A stretch of DNA of 16,513 bases, from contig JAOXYB010023525.1 of NCBI GenBank assembly GCA_028565635.1, forward strand, positions 1-16,513, given 5' to 3'. The notes under the pieces are model-generated. The model saw nothing but the letters and a program-made list of their open reading frames with translations. It had not been told where the DNA came from and did not search any database. This document shows positions 1-7,378 of the stretch, in pieces. A program made the translations under genes and the position numbers. The stretch's first letter is position 1. Every line of letters starts with the position of its first letter. This stretch comes from Phoronis ovalis (lineage: Eukaryota; Phoronida; Phoronidae).

Positions 1-1473
1 TTATTGTATACAAAATTGTAGAATGTTTTAATTGTACAATATGGGCCAATGGCCTTTTGTTGATTAAAATAAATAAACGATTAAAAAAAAATTAGATTAT
101 TATTATTATTATTATTTTTCAAAACTAATATAATTATAGTATTTTCAATATGTGTTTTAAATTCTTACTTTACCTTGCAAGTTCAAAATTGTCGGGCAAT
201 ATAAATTTGCCCGAAAGCACGTAATTTCATCAAGTTTATTTCATATCACACACCGCTAATTAAATTTAATAAACCTAACGTCCCTTTTAAGGGCACAACG
301 TTTTCTAAATGGAACTAATCAACTTTGCATGACATTAATATTTTTATAAGATGAAAGATCAGGGGTGCTTTCGGAAAAGGCGCCTAGCTCGTTGGTGTCC
401 TTTCCCGGCGAGCTTAGTTTGGGAAATGCCTGGTAGCTAGTTCCTTAACCAAACGATATTTCGCTTTGACTCTGTCTTGTGTAAACTTTTCAACCTCTAA
501 ATGCAATAGACCATAAACAATGTTTTACCTATTATAAAAGTCAATCGCCTCGTATATTCATTCAAGTATAATAACCTTTTTGTGGTTCTGGTAAAATGCA
601 AGAACGCTGTTTATAAAATATTTCACTTTTTCTATTCGAAGAAGTTGATGTGAAAGCAACCATCATCACATGATTATCACGTGTGGATGCAACCGTTTGC
701 TTATTTACTTTTTCCTTATTAACATGTTTGTTATCTACTGTATACATTTCGCGACCTAGATGAAATTAATCAACTTTTTATACTTTTCTTTAATAATTTT
801 TTTCAGTAACCGAAACAGAGCTGTTGTCACACACAGTGGATCCCACACAGTGACAAAGTCCCGGGACGAAGTACCAATGATAACATGCGGACCTGATCGA
901 GCACATGCGTTTTTATGATTTTTGGTAAAGCATATATAACATACGCAGTTTATCTATATCGAATGCATGGACAAACTTACGTAGTCTGTGTGTTCTCGTG
1001 GATTTATATGATAACAATGCGAAATCACACGTGCCGAGCAATGCTGGGTCATTATGATTTGCAGTATTTATGCTAAGATGATATGGCGAAAACTATTTTT
1101 AAATACGGAAATAAAAATTAAGCAATGAAAGTTTGCAAAATAACATTCTTAATTGTTAAGTGATGATTAATATATCTGAGAATATACCTCCGCCGTAAGA
1201 GTACTTAAAGGGAATGTAATTTGCCTAATAATTCTTAATTCGTGTTACGTTGCTTTTGTGTCTCCACGAGACCGCTTTTCAGTGTCCATGTTTGCATCTT
1301 TTTTTTTACTTTTCATTGTTTACCAATAGCGTGCCTTTATTTACAAATAAGGGTTAACCAAGGGGTGTATATTTTCAATAAATAATTATTTGTTAATGTT
1401 TTGACAAGTGCCCCCCTGGATGGAAATACATGATGCCCGTGAGAATGAACAGTGATGACATACGATAGAGGAC
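1..1473. other. Intergenic region left of the astacin gene
   Basis: No gene could be built here. It holds a TTA/ATT microsatellite (about 96-116), a 7-bp hairpin CGGGCAA/TTGCCCG (193-213), a GC-rich islet at 361-447 and an exon-like patch at 807-924. Both patches are reported as findings. The rest is AT-rich with frequent stops in all frames. Confidence 0.6.
361..447. other. GC-rich islet, possible exon or structured RNA
   Basis: This block is far more GC-rich than its surroundings. The + strand can fold a 9-bp stem, GCTCGTTGG with CCGGCGAGC, around a 9-base loop. The minus strand is open for about 42 codons, and its central residues (KLSSPGKDTNELGAFSES) look coding-like, ending in a TGA. 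I do not recognise a family. It could be the last exon of a minus-strand gene, a gene fossil or a noncoding RNA. Confidence 0.25.
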
Positions 1474-1510
1474 GATATAGTGGTGCCAGAACTTGCCCCC
1501 GTCAGTCTTC
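1474..1510 (+). promoter_or_regulatory. Possible core promoter of the astacin gene
   Basis: GATATAG begins at 1474. A TCAGTC initiator-like motif at 1502-1507 places its A (1504) 30 bases downstream, the usual TATA-to-start spacing. A start there gives a 54-base leader before the ATG. Both motifs are weak matches and could be chance in AT-rich DNA. Confidence 0.25.
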
Positions 1511-1557
1511 CGAGTTGGTTTTGCTCGAAAGCTCATGTGTGCAGCTGTTGGTGTACT

Positions 1558-1635
1558 ATGCGCTGTGTTCTTGTATTAGTGTTAGTGGCAACTACCGTGT
1601 TAGCAGCTCCTTATGAACAGCGAAAACATAAGGAG
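1558..1635 (+). CDS. Exon 1 of the astacin gene: signal peptide
   Basis: The ATG at 1558 opens 26 codons reading MRCVLVLVLVATTVLAAPYE and six more residues. This is a hydrophobic core followed by a small-residue cleavage site, probably VLA/AP near residues 17-18. The exon closes in phase 0 at a GTAAAA donor (1636). It directs the protease to the secretory pathway. The start context is not a strong Kozak sequence, but no other upstream ATG gives a signal peptide. Confidence 0.85.
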
Positions 1636-4600
1636 GTAAAATGACAAATTGTTAAGAATGAGTGGGCTAAAGCCTGTAGATACTGTAATTGTTAAGAATG
1701 AGTGCGCTAAAGCCTGTAGATACTGTAATTGTTAAGAATGAGTGCGCTAAAGCCTGTAGATACTGTAATGTAGTCAAAAGCAAAATGTATCAATGTCCTG
1801 GGATACAGTAATAGTTTATTTCGATAATAAGAACATTTCATTGTTTACTGGCATCAGTTAATTAAGTGCTTATCCTGATCCCCGATCTTCCTCGCGAGAA
1901 GTAGTACGAATGTTCCCTGGGTTCGTTGATTGTGTTAAAATTATTTCAAAAGCAGAATTAATTTTCAGGTTCTGCCTGGTAGAGTTTGGATGACTGATGG
2001 TGAGTATAAATATAAGTCGTCATAGGGATGAACCAATTCCTAACTAGTGTATGACACCGGGTATGACATAGCTTTAAAATAGTCATGAGTAGCAAGCGTA
2101 GAGTAGACAGCTTAACTCGAGCAGCTGGTGCACGGTAGTCACGGTCAGGGCGGTAACTAGTGCCCCGACTAGTGCAAACTGGGTATTTGCAAAGAAATGT
2201 GCCATATAGCATACACTCACATTCGACATTATCGGGACAACACAGTTCGACTTTGTTTTTCCTTTTGCAGCATTAATGGGAAATGATATGAAAGTAGCTG
2301 ATGGTAGTAAGGACAGAAATAAGGTAGAGCAAATGTAATAGTTCTTAGTTATTATGTAATACCAGAATGGAAAGCAAAATAGGTTTTTTCCAAGCTAGAA
2401 TATATATAGTTCCAAGTAAACATAGAGATGAGCTTACACGAGAGCAGAGAGATTTGTTTTAACAAGAACATTATTTGAAAAATGCATCATTCTGTTTGTG
2501 CATGCACATAAAAAATGGTTAAATTTACACATTTATTTGTTGCAAAATTATTTCTATAATAATAACGAATTACGTATATACATATACTTGTTCCTTTCTA
2601 GTTTCTGAGTAAAAGAAATCGTATTGTATATTTAGAAAAGGTTAGTTGTAAAATCTTGTTTTAATTAATTTGTTTCTTTGTAGAGATGGTATAGCTTCGC
2701 TAATCCCACGGGAAAGCAATGGCCCGGTGGTGTTCTGATTTACGATCTAGATCCCGCGGGTGAAATGAGTATGTATATTATATGAATTATGCAACCCTTA
2801 GTTTTTTTAATTACAACTTACCTGTTTTTCTGATTTAACCATTTACCGATGTGTTTTGATTTTTGGGTATTTATATATTTATCTTGTTTAATGTTTGAGA
2901 ATCTTGAATTTAATATAGAATTTGCGTAAAAGCATGACATTCTGTACGATGATTATTGGTTGCTTTGTATATATATTTTCCTAATTAAACTATTCTATCT
3001 GTTTCAGCTTCGCAACAAAAACAAAATGTCTTAAATGCCTTTAGTGAAATACAGAAACTGACCGTAACTGATGGCGGAAATTGCGTTACATTTAAGCGTC
3101 GTACAACGGAGCAGACAGGATATTTGAAAATTGTACTCCACAATAAGTGAGTTCGAAGAACACCTCCATGAATATTCAGCAACGTTTTTGACGACTAAAA
3201 ATTAAAAAGAAAAGGTATTATACAGATACCGTACTACTGCAGATTTGAGAAGATTCTGGTATGGCCCTATCAGATACCGTACCACTGCAGATTTGAGAAG
3301 ATTCTGGTATGGCCCTATCAGAAATTTGCAGATGTGATATATAATGACGTATATGGAATGTACACATATTGAATTATTTTTTTTTAAATAAGGACAATAT
3401 GAAAGGAAATAATGTATTACAGTGTGTAGATATTAACCATAACAGTTATATACGTATAATATAAGTTTACATTTGTAGTATGTGCAGCTGTGAAGCTGGA
3501 TATCCAAAAGGCAAGATTCATACCATGACTTTACAGAAAACCTGGTGTATCGGGTAAGATCAACAATGTAGCAACTGACTCTCTTGCACACCTTTGAACG
3601 TTTTATATGGTTTGCTGATAAGCAACAAACATCTGGCTATATTGTTTCCTTCTATCTGAAAGTGGGATAAAATGACAGAAATCAATTTGTATTGAGCAAT
3701 GATAGGATCCTACTTTTGATCCTAATGTGTAGAAGTAACTTTCAATTTCCACAAATTGGCACCAAGTGGTCGTGCTAAATAAAGATTCAAACACAATTTT
3801 ATAACTTGTAACTGCATTTTAAATAATTTAATCGGATCGTCATGCAAGATGTTATAGAAAGATGACTACTTAATACTGAAGTGGGTGTGAGCATTAATTG
3901 TGATGTTATCGATTTGTAGGAGCAAAAAAACCATTATGCATGAAGCACTTCATGGTTTTGGATTCGGTCATGAACAAGTGCGACCAGATCGAGACAATTA
4001 TGTATATGATCAACCAGGTTTGTTAACATTGGTTTATTTTGAAGCTTCAAAACTGACGCGTGTACATACTGCACATTTTCAGACTGACAGCACTCCCACT
4101 AAATATGATTGCAAGATTAGTGTCGGGAATGATTGAGTATGTATTGTGTAGGACATTTGAAAAACGTCATTTTGATATCTTAATTTATCAGTTACTTGGT
4201 TACTTAAAAAATCACTTTTGATTCAGAGGTCGGGATATTTAAAATTACAAATTAAATATTCCACGTTACAGGTACTGAACGCCCATATAAGTGGTCTGAT
4301 GTCTCCACTCAATGTCTGCCTTATGATTACGTTTCCGTTATGCATTATGATGGTTGGAAAGCAAAAGATTCTAGCGTGAGATGTGTTGGATCACACTGTT
4401 CGCCCACATTGTCGACTCTTGATATAAAGCGCATCCAGATGCGTTATGGATGTATTCCTACGCCAGACTATTGCAAGGAAGGTCTTGATATGACACAGTG
4501 GGGAGGAAAACCGACAGGTGGCAGTACTGGCGGCACTGGGGGTACTGGTGGTGCTGGTGGTACTGTCGGTATTCCTAGTACGTGACAATGGAGGCTTTTT

Positions 4601-6116
4601 TATAGAGTTGATAGACCATATCTAATTTAATGTCATGTTATGTTGATTTCTTTTTGAATACACCTTTGATAATTATACACTGTTAACATGTAAAATATTA
4701 ATTCGCGTATTAGTTTGAGTAATTGATCATGAATTTTTCTTTTACAATTAGTGCTTAACTCTATACCTTCGACTGCGCATAATCAAAAGAAATTTTACTG
4801 TAAAAGAGATGATTTAAAATATTACGGCTATATATATGCCGTTATAAATATCGAGCACAGTACACACTGACATGTTCTTATCCAATTCCGTATGCAAATG
4901 TGAAGAAATATGTGAAATTTGTTGTTAATACGAATAATAAGTTCCATTCGTATTATACAGTTAAGCACCAACGCAGCATGTTGTTTCTCAAAATAAATAC
5001 CTTATCTACATACCTTCTCACTTTTTTAACTTCATTAAATTGTTTGAAAAGATATTATGCATGTAATACAATACAGTAAAGTGATGCTACAGAACCGTTG
5101 CACATTCAGAATTTCACACTCGTACATGTACCCGGTATGGCCGTTGTTTTTTCAGAGACTACAGTTTCCACTGGAACTAAGTATGATGTAAACGCGAATG
5201 CTTATAAATACTTCAAGGTAACTGGAAAAAATTCCATTGCCTTTACCCTGAAAGCAAGTAATGATGCTCATGTCGCATTGTCTACATATGAAGATGACTC
5301 CAGGGTAAGTTCTAAAAATATATAGGTAAAACGTTACTGCATCCTGGCCGGAGATCACTGATTTGTGCGCCCCAACCTACACCAAATATATGTGTAATTG
5401 GGGCATGTTGGGTAGTAAATATTATATAATGAGAGTATCCCCTAGACCCCAAACCCTGTTCATTGCCTGTTAGAGCGTGACTGCATTAGTATTTTACTCA
5501 GCACACGTATGCTTATCAGATAATGGAAATTATTTTTAGGATGTACGCGTTAAAAGGCAGAGGGTTATAGAGAGACAACTGATGTGAAATGATTCTATAT
5601 ATGCCGTAACCTATATTATTGTCATGCGCAGGAAGTGGCTAACTTGAAGTAACATGTTCACTTTTGTTAGTAAAAGATTGCATCCGTATAATTACACAGA
5701 TTACTCTCTGTGCTAATCTAGATCTAAAATTAATATAATTTGTTCAATTACAGTCGACAGAACGGATCCAGAACATGTATATGTGTATGGCTGTTATGAT
5801 AGTTGTTTAAAAATGTAACTTTTTTATCTAGAACACGTATGAAATCGTCTTCGGCGGTTGGGGAAATACGCGCTCCTGCATCCGAATTCAAAAACAGGGC
5901 CACTGTTACGCATATGTTGAGACCGCAAGAATACTCAACGCGTCACAAGCTCGTGAATTTTGGATCAGTTGGCAGAATGGCAACATTCGCGTTGGTAAAG
6001 GACTGTCGGTTGGACAAAATTCATTCATGGAATATTCTCACTCACCTCCATATCAGGTGTCTTACCTCGGCGTTGCTACGGGCTGGGGAAGCAATGGAGA
6101 ATGGAAATTTTATTGA
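1558..6116 (+). CDS. Secreted astacin-family zinc metalloprotease with C-terminal FAMeT-like domain (ten exons)
   Basis: Coding exons are 1558-1635, 1969-1999, 2271-2323, 2684-2768, 3008-3146, 3479-3553, 3920-4017, 4272-4577, 5093-5304 and 5832-6116. Each is bounded by AG and GT, and the reading phases agree at every junction, giving 453 aa plus TGA. Order along the protein: signal peptide (about 1-17), short propeptide to about residue 55, astacin catalytic domain (about 56-247), Gly/Thr-rich linker (about 264-286), FAMeT-like domain (about 291-453). The zinc motif HExxHxxGFxHE lies at 161-172 (zinc ligands H161, H165, H171; general base E162) and the Met-turn SVMHY at 208-212. Astacins are secreted endopeptidases that cut extracellular matrix, growth factors or food proteins; the substrate here is unknown. 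No EGF, CUB or ShK domain follows, unlike many astacins. The donor at 4577 is the least certain boundary (4568 is also phase-compatible, three codons shorter). Introns of 271-527 bp hold only the repeats and hairpin listed separately. Confidence 0.9.
1647..1766 (+). repeat. Tandem repeat, three 40-bp copies in intron 1
   Basis: Copies at 1647-1686, 1687-1726 and 1727-1766. Each starts AATTGTTAAGAATGAGTG and ends TAGATACTGT. Copy 1 differs from the other two by one base (GTGGGC for GTGCGC). The array starts 11 bases after the exon 1 donor, so it abuts the splice site. The near identity indicates recent expansion. Confidence 0.95.
1969..2323 (+). CDS. Exons 2-3 of the astacin gene: propeptide with possible furin site
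   Basis: Exon 2 (1969-1999) and exon 3 (2271-2323) are micro-exons of 31 and 53 bp coding residues 27-54. They carry the latency propeptide. Residues 39-42 (MGND) loosely resemble the FxGD aspartate-switch motif by which astacin propeptides block zinc, but they do not match exactly. Residues 52-55 read RNKR, spanning the exon 3/exon 4 junction. This fits the RxKR proprotein-convertase consensus and would give a mature N-terminus at W56. Exon 2 is supported mainly by phase closure and its clean AG/GTGAGT borders. Confidence 0.75.
2684..3553 (+). CDS. Exons 4-6 of the astacin gene: N-terminal catalytic subdomain
   Basis: Exons 2684-2768, 3008-3146 and 3479-3553. Exon 4 contains QWPGGVLIYDLD, the conserved opening strand of astacins (WPxGxIPY). 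Exon 5 continues with AFSEIQKL, then NCVTFKRRTTEQTGYLKIV, matching the family pattern C-V-x-F-x-x-R-T-x-E-x-x-Y-x-x-I. Exon 6 adds a CSC pair and QKTWCIG just ahead of the zinc helix. The Cys in NC and the Cys at residue 247 (RYGC) would form the long-range disulphide typical of the family; those in CSC and WCI fit the second one. Confidence 0.88.
3223..3318 (+). repeat. Tandem duplication, two 48-bp copies in intron 5
   Basis: Copies at 3223-3270 and 3271-3318 begin CAGATACCGTAC and end ATGGCCCTAT, with one mismatch (CTACTGC against CCACTGC). A partial third start (CAG) follows. The duplication begins about 75 bases after the exon 5 donor. Confidence 0.95.
3920..4017 (+). CDS. Exon 7 of the astacin gene: zinc-binding active site
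   Basis: Codes residues 154-186. It holds HEALHGFGFGHE (161-172) followed by QVRPDRDNYV, an almost textbook astacin active site. The exon ends one base after CCA in phase 1 at a GTTTGT donor (4018). Reading through this donor stays open to 4136, so intron retention would give a truncated enzyme with zinc ligands but no Met-turn. Splicing to 4272 restores frame and joins the Met-turn exon. Confidence 0.88.
4272..4577 (+). CDS. Exon 8 of the astacin gene: Met-turn and Gly/Thr linker
   Basis: Residues 187-288. PYDYVSVMHYDGW (203-215) is the Met-turn region; M210 underlies the zinc and Y212 is the fifth-ligand tyrosine of astacins. LSTLDIKRIQMRYGC (233-247) closes the catalytic domain. A C-rich tail (C254) leads into a GGT/GGS/GGA repeat linker at 264-286, coded by repetitive GGT-rich DNA at about 4501-4567. 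The stretch from the last zinc His to the Met is about 39 residues, somewhat shorter than in typical astacins. Confidence 0.85.
5093..6116 (+). CDS. Exons 9-10 of the astacin gene: FAMeT-like (Methyltransf_FA) domain
   Basis: Exons 5093-5304 and 5832-6116 code residues 289-453, joined in phase 0. Recognisable family features are YFKVTGKNSIAFTLKASNDAHVALS, then YEIVFGGWGNTRSCIR (from 362) and EFWISWQNGNIRVGKG (401-416), ending in WGSNGEWKFY. This matches the domain called farnesoic acid O-methyltransferase (Pfam Methyltransf_FA), common in molluscs, echinoderms and crustaceans. No SAM-binding motif is visible, so I read it as a probable ligand- or glycan-binding module rather than an enzyme; that role is inference. 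The domain runs to the stop codon. An alternative acceptor at 5752-5753 leads to a TAA within 19 codons and is not used here. Confidence 0.85.
5369..5404. repeat. Imperfect inverted repeat in intron 9
   Basis: GCCCCAA (5369-5375) pairs with TTGGGGC (5398-5404), and the inner TACAC (5378-5382) pairs with GTGTA (5392-5396), leaving a 9-base loop. It forms a 12-bp interrupted hairpin in otherwise unstructured intron DNA. No known element is recognised. Confidence 0.6.
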
Positions 6117-7002
6117 AAAAGGTGAATATTCCATGCACATTTACAAAACATATGATACGTTTTATTATACCTTTATTTTTGGTTTAAAGAAGATTAATAA
6201 GAAATCACTTAAATAACAAACTATACATTTTGAGTTTTAATCAGTACAGCTTTAATTCAATTAACATTAAAGCATGACTCATGGTACATGTTGATAAACA
6301 GTCGATCTGCATATAATGTATATTAAGAACTTGAAATGACTTTTACTTAGCTGAGGTGTCTTGGGCTAACAGTGATTCGATAATGAAATAGCAAGTTGTA
6401 TCCGACAGCTGTATCGTTAATTTTGATGCCCCAAAATTTGTGAAATTAATGATAAAATAAACTTCAAAAAGTAAATCTGCTAGGACTTTTCTTAAAAATC
6501 GTATGAATATGTATGAATCGGTATATCACAGATTTCAAATCATCATGTTACGTATCAATTAAAAGTTAATATATATATATAAAGTGAAATGATTTATCAC
6601 AATCTTTTTAAGTAAACAAGCTGGTTATGGAGTAACGGGCGCTTTGATAGTGAATTATAAAATAATGAACTGCAGACCTTTGAAACAATGAGTATAGCGA
6701 AAAAATTGGAGATAAGTAAGACACATTTATTTCTTGAAATTAGAAAGCCATGAACAGAAACATACATGTACGCAAAAAACATTACTAAGTTCTCAATTCT
6801 TCTTAACGCTGTACAAATATGGCATTGTTGCTTGAATCAGTTCGTATTTCTTGCTTTTGTAAAGTAATTAGCTACGATTATGATCGTCTTAATTACCAGT
6901 ATTATGGTATGTAGTTCAAGAATGCCCCACAATAAATAGTTGTAAATCCAAAAAAAATGTCCTTTTCCATTTTAAAACTAAAGTTATTGTTGCTTGAGTG
7001 GG
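6117..7002. other. Intergenic, 3' flank of the astacin gene
   Basis: It contains the candidate poly(A) signals and a short (AT)n run near 6569-6581. No exon with plausible splice sites or protein similarity was seen on either strand. Confidence 0.6.
6266..6461 (+). terminator. Candidate poly(A) signals of the astacin gene
   Basis: ATTAAA at 6266-6271 and AATAAA at 6456-6461 lie 150 and 340 bases after the stop codon at 6114-6116. Either would give a short 3' UTR. AT richness makes chance hexamers likely. Confidence 0.4.
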
Positions 7003-7378
7003 TTTATTTTATGAAGTTTTGAGGGCAATGTCGATCCTAAATACTAGACCCTAAATTATAAGAAAACGTTGCAATTTTTGCTCGTCTTTTTACACATGTC
7101 CAGTTCACCTCTTTAGATAGCAACTCTTCTCTTTTGCTACTTTTTATTTTGCGATCGATCAAATAACCAGAAGTCTTTCTCATCTTCTGCAAACAGCTTT
7201 CAATTTCTCTAATATACATTTCATGTTGTTTATGAAACAAAAATCCATCACGAGAAATTTCCAATAATTTTTTCTTTAATTTTGCGTTTTCTCCCTGATT
7301 TTTGGCTGCTGTAATGTATTCCTGAAATGCCTTACTGCTTGCTTGTGTTATAGTACCTATACCTGGAGTGCCCTTCAT
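7003..7378 (-). CDS. Possible small gene or terminal exon, unknown function, with poly(A) signal
   Basis: A minus-strand frame runs from ATG at 7376-7378 to TAG at 7037-7039 (113 aa). An AATAAA sits at 7008-7003, 29 bases past the stop, an unusually good placement for a real 3' end. The protein is Lys/Glu-rich, mainly helical and without signal peptide or membrane segment; the part around residues 18-75 (AFQEYITAAKNQGENAKLKK and beyond) would suit a coiled coil. I do not recognise the family. No clear splice acceptor precedes the ATG, so it is either intronless (perhaps a retrocopy) or the last exon of a gene whose other exons I cannot find. Chance ORFs of this length are possible in a window this size. 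Confidence 0.4.

Noticed and set aside
96-116. TTA-type microsatellite
   Set aside because: Real but ordinary simple repeat; no functional signal attached.
4083-4136. Possible extra exon after the CACATTTTCAG acceptor, between exons 7 and 8
   Set aside because: Joined to exon 7 in phase 1 it reads G+AC then TGA, an immediate stop. Splicing directly to 4272 keeps frame and gives a proper Met-turn.
5754-5810. Alternative acceptor TTCAATTACAG upstream of exon 10
   Set aside because: In the required phase 0 the frame meets TAA after 18 codons and lacks the conserved domain residues; exon 10 from 5832 reads perfectly.
5803-6216. 137-codon plus-strand frame over exon 10
   Set aside because: It is a different frame over the FAMeT exon and has no domain resemblance; the spliced frame does.
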